Origin: Clostridia bacterium
GTDB lineage: Bacteria; Bacillota; Clostridia; Christensenellales; Aristaeellaceae
Assembly: GCA_017550035.1 (NCBI GenBank)
Contig: JAFYLS010000060.1
Coordinates: 1-40,368, forward strand
DNA length: 40,368 nucleotides
Direction: 5' to 3'
Below, piece by piece: positions 22,728-30,908 of this stretch. The translations under genes were made by a program, and so were the position numbers. The notes under the pieces are model-generated. The model worked only from the letters and a program-made list of their open reading frames with translations, searched no databases and was not told where the DNA came from. The first letter of the stretch is position 1. Each line of letters starts with the position of its first letter.

Positions 22728-24305
22728 TTATTCTTCCGTCTCCACCGTCATATTGTCCGGATTGAAGGTGGGCGTAGGTTCGGGACTGGGCGTAGGCGTA
22801 AAGGTGGGTTCCGGCGTCGGCGTACCGCTCAGGTTGCCGGGTGCCTGATAGGTCAGATTTTCGGGAACGGGAGTCGCATCAGGATCGGGAGTCGCAGTCG
22901 CCTCATCAGGTGTGTCCGCAGGTGCGGGCGTTTCCGACGGAGCAGGGGTTTGAGTTGCTTCTGTTTCCGGACTGACCGCGTTGAAGCCGGTATCGATACC
23001 CACCTGGAACGTAGGCTGAGGACGAGCAGTAACCAGGGGCTCCAGCGTGGTTTCGGGGCCCTGATCGCGCACCTGTGCGCTTTCTGCATAGGCAGGTTGA
23101 TAGCGGTAAACAACCACATATTCCAGATGCTGGAAATCCACCATGGGCTCCACCACGATGTAGCTCTTGTTTTCGTCCATACCGCGGGTGGATTCGCGCA
23201 CCGTACCAATGGGAATACCTTTGGGGAATTCCATGCCCACACCGGAAGTGACTACCACATCGCCTGGACGGGGCAGGCTGTTTTCAGGCAGGTAATACAT
23301 GCGGCAGCGGGGCTGCCCGTCCATCCCCAGCGTACCTTTTACAGCACCCTGATCGCGGGAGGACTGCACCATGCCGAACACGGTAGCATCGCTGTCAATA
23401 ATACAACGGACCGAAGAGGTGTTTTTTTGCACGTCATAGGTGTAACCCACCAGACCGCCTGCATACACCACTGCCATAAAGTCCTTCACGCCCTGATCAC
23501 TGCCCACGTTGATGGTCAGCACGGAAAAATAATTGCCCGTATCGTGACCGATCACGTTGGCAGGCAGCGGGTTCAGGTCCGTATTGCGGTTGATTTCGTC
23601 CATCAGGTCATACAGGTCGTTCACCTGACGCTTATATTCCTCTGCCATAGCAGCTTCACTGGCCAGGTCGTCCAGTTTGATGAGCAGCTGCTCATATTCA
23701 TATTCGATATTGCCCCGCACCTTGAGAGTGCGCAGGTAATTGGCCGCTGCGTCCGTCACACCGGAAAACACCCGCTGCACCGGTGTGATCACCCGGCTGA
23801 TGATCTTACCGGGCGCCTGGAGAAGGGGCATATCCACAAAATTGGCTGCCACCATGGCCACAACGCATGCCAGCAACAGCGCCAGCAGGCCGAAAGTAGC
23901 CATGCGCTTGACAAAGCCCTTCTTTTCGGCAGGAGTGGAAGCACTGCGGCGACGATCTTCCGCCCGGGCCTGCCTGGCCTTTTGCTTTTCTTCCCGGCGT
24001 TTGCCCGCACGCTTGGGCAGTTCCTTATCCTGGCGGATCTTCTCCTGCTCTTTTTCCGCTTCATTCTGCATAAAGCGGCGGCCGGAACCAGTGCGGTCCC
24101 CGCCTTCACGGCTGGCTCTGCGCCATTCAGCTTCGTCTGCATCCTCCATAGCCTGGTAGCGGTTTTTTACCTGTCTGGACACACGAGGTTCATCGCTTTG
24201 TATCTGTTCGGCATATTCACGGGTATAGCCGTCTTCGCCCTTTACGGAAATATCATTTTCGCTTTCCGGGCGCTTGAACAGTCTTTCATCGTCATTCCGG
24301 GTCAT
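22728..24305 (-). CDS. mreC: Rod shape-determining protein MreC with long N- and C-terminal extensions
   Basis: A 525-residue protein, much longer than typical MreC (near 300). Residues 1-130 are a highly charged cytoplasmic region rich in Arg, Lys, Glu and Gln. A transmembrane helix follows at 134-156. The coiled coil and MreC beta domain cover about 165-405, with GHDTGNYFSVLTINVGSDQGV and GDVVVTSGVGMEFPKGIPIG as recognisable parts. The last 120 residues are Thr/Pro/Glu-rich with many TP and PT repeats and look disordered outside the membrane. MreC scaffolds PBP2 and RodA. It is placed between mreB and mreD. Confidence 0.92.
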   Translation of the reverse strand: MTRNDDERLFKRPESENDISVKGEDGYTREYAEQIQSDEPRVSRQVKNRYQAMEDADEAEWRRASREGGDRTGSGRRFMQNEAEKEQEKIRQDKELPKRAGKRREEKQKARQARAEDRRRSASTPAEKKGFVKRMATFGLLALLLACVVAMVAANFVDMPLLQAPGKIISRVITPVQRVFSGVTDAAANYLRTLKVRGNIEYEYEQLLIKLDDLASEAAMAEEYKRQVNDLYDLMDEINRNTDLNPLPANVIGHDTGNYFSVLTINVGSDQGVKDFMAVVYAGGLVGYTYDVQKNTSSVRCIIDSDATVFGMVQSSRDQGAVKGTLGMDGQPRCRMYYLPENSLPRPGDVVVTSGVGMEFPKGIPIGTVRESTRGMDENKSYIVVEPMVDFQHLEYVVVYRYQPAYAESAQVRDQGPETTLEPLVTARPQPTFQVGIDTGFNAVSPETEATQTPAPSETPAPADTPDEATATPDPDATPVPENLTYQAPGNLSGTPTPEPTFTPTPSPEPTPTFNPDNMTVETEE

Positions 24306-24383
24306 AGTTCTCCTTGCCTGCGGGGATTCGTTTCATCCCGCATGTCCCTTCCGTTGTCTGCCCGAAAGGCAGGCAGCACAAGG

Positions 24384-25430
24384 TCAGTTATTATCCTGGT
24401 CGTCCCTGAGGAAGCTGCTCTTGCCAATGCGGGACAGATGGTCGAAATGTTCGGCCAGTTCACCTACACCGCGGCCTGCACAGGCCGATGCATCCTTGGC
24501 GCACTGTACTTTGATACCCAGTGCGCTGGCAATGTACTGATCCAGCCCGAACAACTGGCTGGCGCCGCCGGTCAGGTGGATGCCGCTGCGCATCACATCT
24601 CCTGCAAGTTCGGGAGGCGTATGCTCCAATACGCTCTTGATGGCCCCCAGAATCTGAGCACAGGGCGCTTTGAGCGCTTCGTACACTTTATCGGACCCGA
24701 TGGAAGCGGTACGGGGCAGATTGGTCACCATATCGCGTCCGCGGATGAGTGCATCCCGGTATTCGCTGACAGGCAGTGCGCTGCCCAGGTTCAGCTTGAT
24801 ATCTTCTGCAGTACGGTCGCCGATGAGCATGTTGTATTCGCGTTTGATGTAAGCCGCCACGGCTTCGTCCATTTTGATGCCGCCCATGCGGATGGACTTG
24901 GCCACCACCACGCCGCCAAGAGAGATCACAGCCACTTCCGTGGTGCCGCCGCCGATATCCACTACCATGGAACCGGTGGGCTGGAATACGGGAAGTCCGC
25001 AGCCCAGAGCTGCAGCAAAGGGTTTTTCCACCAGATGCAAATGGTTGGGCCTGACGCCCGCATACAGCGCCGCCTGCCTTACGGCGCGGCGTTCAATGGC
25101 AGTGATGCGGCAGGGCACCGTGATAATGGCGCGGGGCTTCACCAGCCGGGAAGAACCGATGGCCTTGCGCACAAAATACTGCAGCATGTACTTGGTCATA
25201 TCAAAATCCTTGATCATGCCTTCGGAAAGGGGGCGCACCGCCACCACATCATCCGCCGTACGGCCAAGGAGAGAAAGTGCTTCATCGCCGATGGCGCGCA
25301 CGGCATGCTTGCCGCCCCGCTCCATCACAAGCACGGTAGGTTCATCAATCAAAATGCCTTTTTTGCGCACATACACCAGCGTTTTGCTGGTGCCCATATC
25401 AATACCGATATCCGGGGCAATAATGGCCAT
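24384..25430 (-). CDS. mreB: Rod shape-determining actin homologue MreB
   Basis: A 348-residue actin-like ATPase. Phosphate loop 1 is DIGIDMGTSKTLVYV, phosphate loop 2 VVDIGGGTTEVAV, and the adenosine motif HLTGGASQL. The length fits MreB/Mbl. It forms membrane-bound filaments that direct the elongation machinery. Members of the MreB group (MreB, Mbl, MreBH) are hard to separate; the mreC-mreD neighbourhood favours MreB itself. The gene follows maf after 86 bases. The radC gene often found between maf and mreB is absent. Confidence 0.95.
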   Translation of the reverse strand: MAIIAPDIGIDMGTSKTLVYVRKKGILIDEPTVLVMERGGKHAVRAIGDEALSLLGRTADDVVAVRPLSEGMIKDFDMTKYMLQYFVRKAIGSSRLVKPRAIITVPCRITAIERRAVRQAALYAGVRPNHLHLVEKPFAAALGCGLPVFQPTGSMVVDIGGGTTEVAVISLGGVVVAKSIRMGGIKMDEAVAAYIKREYNMLIGDRTAEDIKLNLGSALPVSEYRDALIRGRDMVTNLPRTASIGSDKVYEALKAPCAQILGAIKSVLEHTPPELAGDVMRSGIHLTGGASQLFGLDQYIASALGIKVQCAKDASACAGRGVGELAEHFDHLSRIGKSSFLRDDQDNN

Positions 25431-25516
25431 ATATCATCATCCATCCTGTCTTAGCATGTAGGTCAGTAAGGGAAACAATCGGTGTTGTTCAAGCAGACGC
25501 ATCTCCGCCTGCTTCA

Positions 25517-26080
25517 TCAGTAAATCAGCCCGTAGGGAAGCAGCATATCCCGGACGGTAGCCATGGGCAGGCCGATCACGCAGGAATAGCTGCCTTCGAT
25601 CTTTCGTACAAACATGCCGCCCACGCCCTGCAGCGCATAGGAACCGGCTTTGTCCATAGGTTCGCCGGTATCCACGTAGCGGCATATAGTTTCGTCAGAA
25701 AGCGGATCAAACAGCACCCGGGCCACATCCACCCGCGTTTCTTCCGTTTCGCCTCTGCGCACGCATACGCCGGTATACACTTCGTGCCATTTACCCTGCA
25801 TCATCCGCAGCATCCGAATGGCATCTTCTCTGTCCCTGGGCTTGCCAAGAACCAGGTTTTGATCCGGCAGATACACCAGGGTATCGGAAGAAAGCACCAC
25901 ATCATCCGGGTACAGGCGGCTCACTGCCTGTCCTTTCAAACGGGCATTTTCCCGCACCAGTTCATCCGGCGCACCCGTTTCAATTTCTTCGGCATCCGAC
26001 ACCTTCACTTCAAAGGGGATGCCCGTATATCCCATCAGTTCCCGCCGTCTGGGCGAGGACGAAGCCAAATACAGTTTCAA
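25517..26080 (-). CDS. maf: Maf-family nucleotide pyrophosphatase
   Basis: A 187-residue Maf protein. It opens with LYLASSSPRRRELM, the family's substrate-binding motif, and has SSDTLVYL with the catalytic Asp, GKPRDREDA, and the C-terminal KAGSYALQGVGG and GSYSCVIGLPM. Maf proteins hydrolyse non-canonical or canonical nucleoside triphosphates (dTTP/UTP type) and are linked to division arrest in Bacillus. It is the first gene of the maf-mreBCD-mrdA-minD-rodA unit. AAGGAG lies about nine bases upstream of the ATG. Confidence 0.94.
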   Translation of the reverse strand: MKLYLASSSPRRRELMGYTGIPFEVKVSDAEEIETGAPDELVRENARLKGQAVSRLYPDDVVLSSDTLVYLPDQNLVLGKPRDREDAIRMLRMMQGKWHEVYTGVCVRRGETEETRVDVARVLFDPLSDETICRYVDTGEPMDKAGSYALQGVGGMFVRKIEGSYSCVIGLPMATVRDMLLPYGLIY

Positions 26081-26146
26081 TGTTTTATCTCCTTCTGCAC
26101 CGGATCAGGACACGCCAAAAAACGCGCCTCTCTCCACGCATCCATC

Positions 26147-26175
26147 ATTATAGCACATCCCGCCCGGATTCGTAC
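26147..26175 (-). promoter_or_regulatory. Promoter for the maf-mre-mrdA-minD-rodA operon
   Basis: Minus-strand TATAAT (26147-26152) preceded by TGC, an extended -10. The -35 region is poor (TGTACG at 18-base spacing). It is 67 bases before the maf ATG and the only good -10 in the gap. Confidence 0.6.
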
Positions 26176-26242
26176 AGCATTTTTCCGCTATAAATTGTAG
26201 GAATTTTTGCATTTTGCATACCGCGCATGTACTTTCAGGCAT

Positions 26243-26270
26243 AAAAACAGCCACCGCCAAAGCGGTGGCT
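26243..26270 (-). terminator. Intrinsic terminator after pcp
   Basis: Minus-strand stem AGCCACCGC (26262-26270) / GCGGTGGCT (26249-26257), four-base loop, followed by GTTTTT. It separates the ABC-pcp unit from the maf operon. Confidence 0.9.
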
Positions 26271-26286
26271 GAATCTTTTACATTTG

Positions 26287-26880
26287 TTACAGAACAGACA
26301 GCGTTTCAAGGGTGCATTCCAGTGCCTGCACAATGGTATCAAGAGGCATGGAAGGCGCTTCCTTTCCCACAGTCTGCTCGGGAATATAGGGCACATGGAT
26401 AAAGCCGCACCAGGCATCTGAACCCGTTTTTTCCGCATGGGAGAGGGCCGTGTACATCACACAGTTGCACACATACGCCCCGGCGGAAAGGCTGCGTGCG
26501 GCAGCAATTCCCTTGCCCTGCATCCGGCTTACCATTTCCCAAACCGGCAGCGTAGAAAACAGGGCGTTCTCTCCCCCAGCCTCCACAGGCTCATCCCGCA
26601 TGCAGACATCGTCGTTATCCACGCCGTCCATCAGGTTGATGGCCACATATTCCACCGTGACCGCTTTTCGTCCTCCAGCCTGCCCCACACAAATCACACA
26701 GTCAGGCCGGTGCTCATCCATCAGGGCGCAAAGTTCTTTCCGCGCCCCATGGAAGGTGACAGGCAATTCCTTTTTGATAAGTTCCATCCCTTCCGGCGCA
26801 TGCACCTTTTCCACAGCCAGCCAGGAAGGATTGATACTTTCGCCGCCAAAGGGCATAAAACCCGTCATCAGCACTTTCAT
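26287..26880 (-). CDS. pcp: Pyrrolidone-carboxylate peptidase (pyroglutamyl peptidase I)
   Basis: A 197-residue cysteine peptidase of family C15 that removes N-terminal pyroglutamate from peptides. It opens with KVLMTGFMPFGGESINPSW. The catalytic Glu is in AVTVEYVAIN (Glu77), the nucleophile in SAGAYVCN (Cys138), and the His in GFIHVPYIPEQ (His162). Length fits the family (about 200-215). The ATG at 26880 is chosen because homologues start with this Met; a TTG three codons upstream is less likely. It starts 20 bases after the stop of the ABC exporter gene, so the two are probably co-transcribed. Confidence 0.93.
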   Translation of the reverse strand: MKVLMTGFMPFGGESINPSWLAVEKVHAPEGMELIKKELPVTFHGARKELCALMDEHRPDCVICVGQAGGRKAVTVEYVAINLMDGVDNDDVCMRDEPVEAGGENALFSTLPVWEMVSRMQGKGIAAARSLSAGAYVCNCVMYTALSHAEKTGSDAWCGFIHVPYIPEQTVGKEAPSMPLDTIVQALECTLETLSVL

Positions 26881-26900
26881 AGCGTTCAAAACCTGCCTTT

Positions 26901-29537
26901 TTATTCCGTTCTCAGTGCCACCACAGGATCCTTGCGGGCTGCCATGCGGGAAGGAATGAGACCGGCAACGGCGGTCAGCGCCATGCTGATGAGCACCAGA
27001 ACAAGCCCTGCGCCGGCAGGCAGCACAGCAATGGTGATAATGTTGGTCAGATTGCGGATAATGATATTGACCACCACATTCAGCGCCAGCGTAATGCCAA
27101 TACCAATGGCGCCGGCAGCAAAACCCACGATCAGCGTTTCGGCATTGAACACGCGGCTCACATCCCGCTTGCTGGCACCCATGGCGCGGAGAATACCGAT
27201 TTCCTTGGTGCGTTCCAGCACGGAAATGTAGGTGATGATGCCGATCATGATGGAGGATACCACCAGAGAAATGGCCACAAAGGCGATCAGCACGTAGCTG
27301 ATGGCGTCAATGATGGTGGTGACAGAAGCCATCATTAATCCCACATAGTCGGTGTAGCGGATGGCGTTATCCTCGCCCACTTTTTCGTTATAGGCCGTGA
27401 TCAGTGCAGCAATGGCTTCCTTGCTGTCAAAGTCCCTGGGATAAATGTTGATGGTCGCGGGACGGCTCAAGTCGCTCACACCCAGCGTTTCCCAGTTTTC
27501 CGTGATGGTGCGTTCAGAAGATGCGGGAATCATATCCGGCATGAACTGACGGATCAGCGTCACAATCTCCTCCGCGCTCTTGCCTGCCATGAAGGGAGCG
27601 TATTCCGCAGGCATCTGCGTCATGTCCATGGAGGCCAGAATGGTTTCTGCATCCGGTTCTTCTCCGGTTGCAAAGGCAAGCCCGGAAAACACATCCACGT
27701 CCAGATTATCCGCCTGCTGTTTCACAATGGCGCTTTCGTTTACGGCATTGATAGCATATTCCTGCAAAGAGGACAGATAGCCGATACCGCCCGCAGCGCC
27801 GGCAGAAGTAGCCACAGCGTCCTCGCGGGGACGGATGATGCCCACCACCTTCAGTTCCAGCGCATTCTCAAGTTTTTCTTCCACATAGGCAGAATCGGCA
27901 TGCATATCAGCCCAGATACCCTGTTCATCCTGCCGATAGTAGTCCGTGGGGAGCAAAAGGCGGAAGCGCAGACCCATGATTTCATCATAGGTATATTCGC
28001 TTTCCTGTACGTCAATGGTTTCACCCATGAACACCTTGCGCGTCAGTTCATCCACTTCGCTCTGATCACGCAGACCCAGCACATACAGGGTATAATCGCT
28101 GATCTCGTTATTTTCGGTAACGATGACCACCAGTTCATCATGGCTTTCAGGCATGCGGCCTTCCACCACTTCAAACTGCTGATTGAGCAGTTCATCGTTA
28201 TTCAGCAGTTCTTCAAACACATCCAGCTGCATCATGCTCTGCTCGGCCATGGCGTTTCCGCTCATCATGCCCATCATGCCTTCCGCGCCGTCCATCAGCC
28301 CGCTTTTGCTTAGCATCTGGCTGGGGTTCACCTGCACCGCGCCGTTTTCCATATCCGTGCGGTAAATGTTGAGAACGGTATCATAGGTATACTGGATGTC
28401 GCTGACCAGGGCATCCATGCCGGTAGCGGGATCTTCCAGGTAGTCCTTGAAATCCTTCAGGTTATTGCGGGTAATGGTGCTGGTCATGGCATTGAGCATG
28501 CGGCTCATGACCGCGCCGGAATACACCTTATTCTCCTCGCGCACCTTCTCGTTCAGGACGCTTTCCTCCATCATGGAGGCCATCAGGCCGCTCATATCCG
28601 CCGTTTCTTCGGTAATCTGCAGCGGATAAGAACTGAGCGTATCTTCCTGCACGCGGTCAATATACTGCTTCACGCCGCTGGAAATGGACAAAATCAGCGC
28701 AATGCCGATGATGCCGATGGAGCCGGCAATGCTGGTGAGCAGCGTACGGCCCTTCTTGGTAAGCAGGTTGTTGAAGGACAGGGAAAGGGCGGTAAAAAAG
28801 CTCATGGAAGGGCGCTTGATGGCCTTGAGTTCCTTTTCTTCCTTCTCCAGTTCCTTTTCATCGCAGGGGTTGCTGTCGCTGATCACCCTGCCGTCCAGGA
28901 GGCGGATGATGCGGCTGGCATAGGTATCCGCCAAATCCGGGTTATGGGTGACCATGATGACCAGACGGTCGCCTGCGATTTCCTTGAGGATCTCCATGAC
29001 CTGTACGCTGGTTTCGCTGTCCAGTGCGCCGGTGGGTTCGTCCGCAAGCAAAATCTCCGGATCGTTGACCAAAGCACGGGCAATGGCCACGCGCTGCATC
29101 TGACCGCCGGACATCTGATTGGGCTTTTTGCGAAGCTGATCGCCAAGGCCCACCTTTTCCAGCGCCTCCTTGGCGCGGCGGCGGCGCTCCTGACGGCTCA
29201 CGCCGCTTAAGGTCAGGGCCAGTTCCACGTTGGCCAGCACGCTCTGATGAGGAATCAGGTTGTAGCTCTGGAACACAAAACCCACCTTATGGTTGCGGTA
29301 GGCGTCCCAGTCCCGGTCCTGAAATACTCTGGTGGAACGGCCTGAAATCACCAAATCGCCGTCCGTGTACTGGTCAAGACCGCCCACAATATTGAGCAAA
29401 GTGGTTTTACCGCAGCCAGAAGGACCCAGCACAGCCACAAATTCACTTTTGCGGAACACCATATCCACGCCTCGCAGTGCTTCCACCTTTTGTCCGCCTG
29501 CATCATATACTTTGGTAATGTTTTTCAATGCCAGCAT
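26901..29537 (-). CDS. MacB-like ABC transporter, ATPase and FtsX permease in one chain
   Basis: An 878-residue fusion. The N-terminal ATPase (about 1-230) has GPSGCGKTT, MSGGQMQRVAIARAL and ILLADEPTGALD. A transmembrane helix follows (TSIAGSIGIIGIALILSISSG). About 430 extracytoplasmic residues come next, rich in Met, Glu and Asp. The FtsX core with three helices closes the chain, with VLERTKEIGILRAMGASKRDV. MacB/FtsX transporters do mechanotransmission or export peptides and lipoproteins. The substrate here is unknown. The ATG 29537 is ten bases after GGAG; the ATG three codons earlier is too close to that site. pcp is downstream. Confidence 0.92.
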   Translation of the reverse strand: MLALKNITKVYDAGGQKVEALRGVDMVFRKSEFVAVLGPSGCGKTTLLNIVGGLDQYTDGDLVISGRSTRVFQDRDWDAYRNHKVGFVFQSYNLIPHQSVLANVELALTLSGVSRQERRRRAKEALEKVGLGDQLRKKPNQMSGGQMQRVAIARALVNDPEILLADEPTGALDSETSVQVMEILKEIAGDRLVIMVTHNPDLADTYASRIIRLLDGRVISDSNPCDEKELEKEEKELKAIKRPSMSFFTALSLSFNNLLTKKGRTLLTSIAGSIGIIGIALILSISSGVKQYIDRVQEDTLSSYPLQITEETADMSGLMASMMEESVLNEKVREENKVYSGAVMSRMLNAMTSTITRNNLKDFKDYLEDPATGMDALVSDIQYTYDTVLNIYRTDMENGAVQVNPSQMLSKSGLMDGAEGMMGMMSGNAMAEQSMMQLDVFEELLNNDELLNQQFEVVEGRMPESHDELVVIVTENNEISDYTLYVLGLRDQSEVDELTRKVFMGETIDVQESEYTYDEIMGLRFRLLLPTDYYRQDEQGIWADMHADSAYVEEKLENALELKVVGIIRPREDAVATSAGAAGGIGYLSSLQEYAINAVNESAIVKQQADNLDVDVFSGLAFATGEEPDAETILASMDMTQMPAEYAPFMAGKSAEEIVTLIRQFMPDMIPASSERTITENWETLGVSDLSRPATINIYPRDFDSKEAIAALITAYNEKVGEDNAIRYTDYVGLMMASVTTIIDAISYVLIAFVAISLVVSSIMIGIITYISVLERTKEIGILRAMGASKRDVSRVFNAETLIVGFAAGAIGIGITLALNVVVNIIIRNLTNIITIAVLPAGAGLVLVLISMALTAVAGLIPSRMAARKDPVVALRTE

Positions 29538-29585
29538 AATATCCATACTCCTTCCGGTCAAAAAAAGGAAAACTGTCACGTATAC

Positions 29586-29613
29586 ATCATACCATAAATC
29601 TGGAAAATTTACA
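29586..29613 (-). promoter_or_regulatory. Candidate promoter for the ABC exporter-pcp unit
   Basis: Minus-strand TGTAAA (29608-29613), 16 bases, TATGAT (29586-29591) with TGG before the -10. Confidence 0.55.
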
Positions 29614-29683
29614 CTTCCCAATTACGGTGAAAATGTGTCACATTTTTATGCTGTTCGCGCATACAGAATGTCCCTTTTTAGCC

Positions 29684-29712
29684 TTTACTTTTTGACTGAA
29701 GTATGGTATACT
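29684..29712 (+). promoter_or_regulatory. Promoter for cggR-pgk-tpiA
   Basis: TTTACT (29684-29689), 17 bases, TATACT (29707-29712) with TGG before the -10. The predicted transcription start falls inside the CggR-like operator. Confidence 0.75.
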
Positions 29713-29718
29713 ATTTAG

Positions 29719-29753
29719 CGGGTCAAATTTGGCCCAGCGGGGCGTACTTTGTC
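29719..29753 (+). promoter_or_regulatory. CggR-like operator (two direct half-sites)
   Basis: Two tandem half-sites follow the Bacillus CggR pattern CGGGAC-N6-TGTC-N4. The downstream one reads CGGGGC, six bases, TGTC (29738-29753), one mismatch. The upstream one reads CGGGTC, five bases, TGGC (29719-29733). They are separated by the expected four bases (CCAG). The site covers the predicted transcription start of cggR, which fits autorepression relieved by fructose-1,6-bisphosphate. Confidence 0.65.
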
Positions 29754-29781
29754 CCCGCGCCATCAAAGGAGATGAACCGCA

Positions 29782-30804
29782 TTGCACGACGGCCAGCTTC
29801 TTGCGCTGATGAAATGCCTGGCTCCCGAGCAGGTGGAACAAATCGGCCGCCACGCTCAGGTACTGACCGGCATTGACAACATGCAGCCCGTAGGCCGCCG
29901 CGCGCTGGCAGGCAGACTGCGGCTTCCCGAACGGGAAGTGCGCACCATTGCCGCCAACCTGAAGGATCAGGGGCTTCTCACGCTGGACGCAGCCGGCATG
30001 CAGTTGACGCCCAAAGCCGACCAGGTGCTGCCCGGCGCCAGAGACCTCACCCGCAGCCTCTTTGGTCTGCACGATCTGGAAGACAGACTGTCCAAGGCGC
30101 TGAACATTCCCTACGTGCTGGTGGTTGCCGGCGATGCGGAAAAGGATGTGCAGGTGCTCCGCGAAGTGGGCAGAGCCTGTGCGCACCGCCTCCGTTCCCT
30201 GCTTTCGGGCCAGAAAACAGTGGCCATTGCAGGCGGCAGCACCATGATGGAAACGGCCCGGGGCATGCAGTTTGCATCGCTCCCCGAGGTTACGGTGGTA
30301 CCCGCACGCGGCGGCATGGGAAACAGCATTGAAACCCAGGCCAACACCATTGCCTCCGAACTGGCCAGGCGGCTGGGCGGCAGGTGCAAAGCCATCCATG
30401 TACCCGATTCTCTGGACGCATCGGCCCTTGGCGAAATGCTTCGTCTGCCCGAAGTAAAAGAAGCCATGGAGCTTCTGGAAAAGGCGGACGTGGTGGTTCA
30501 CGGCATTGCCCTTGCAGACGATATGGCCCTCAGGCGCAGCCTTCCCCCGTCCATTGTGCAGCGAATCCGCGAAAACGGCGCAGTGGGCGAAACCTTCGGC
30601 GACTTCTTTGACCGCAGCGGGCATACCGTATACCGCATGAATACGGTGGGAACAGGACTTGGACACAACGAAAAAAGCCATCTGATCGCCGCCGCGGCAG
30701 GCGCACGAAAAGCACCCGCCATCATCGCAGCCCTCCGCCGCGAACGCCACGATTCCCTCATCACCGATGAAAGCGCAGCCCAGGAGATCCTCTCCCTGCT
30801 TTGA
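29782..30804 (+). CDS. cggR: Central glycolytic genes regulator CggR (SorC family)
   Basis: A 340-residue SorC/DeoR-type repressor. The N-terminal winged helix covers about 1-75 (IDNMQPVGRRALAGRLRLPEREVR). The C-terminal effector domain has VAIAGGSTMMETA, VVPARGGMGNSIETQANTIASELA and VVVHGIALADDMA, which match the sugar-phosphate pocket of CggR. In Bacillus CggR represses glycolytic genes until fructose-1,6-bisphosphate accumulates. The start is TTG 29782, with AAAGGAG ten bases upstream; an ATG at 29772 is out of frame. It precedes pgk and tpiA, but gapA, the usual next gene, is missing from this cluster. Confidence 0.92.
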   Translation: MHDGQLLALMKCLAPEQVEQIGRHAQVLTGIDNMQPVGRRALAGRLRLPEREVRTIAANLKDQGLLTLDAAGMQLTPKADQVLPGARDLTRSLFGLHDLEDRLSKALNIPYVLVVAGDAEKDVQVLREVGRACAHRLRSLLSGQKTVAIAGGSTMMETARGMQFASLPEVTVVPARGGMGNSIETQANTIASELARRLGGRCKAIHVPDSLDASALGEMLRLPEVKEAMELLEKADVVVHGIALADDMALRRSLPPSIVQRIRENGAVGETFGDFFDRSGHTVYRMNTVGTGLGHNEKSHLIAAAAGARKAPAIIAALRRERHDSLITDESAAQEILSLL

Positions 30805-30908
30805 TTCATCGGCAGATCCCCCTGATTTCCTTAGCGCAGTTTCCCCATTGCGCTTGGATATAAAAAGATTCAACAAACAAGAAAGAACACGAGTAAGGAG
30901 AATCCATC

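Noticed and set aside
22713..25454. 913-codon open frame opposite mreB and mreC
   Set aside because: Its composition (His, Arg, Gly-rich) and lack of domains mark it as an antisense shadow; both mre genes on the other strand are clear.
25437..25514. Small minus-strand ORF of 26 codons between maf and mreB, possible radC remnant
   Set aside because: It has no ribosome binding site and no clear similarity to RadC; too short to support.
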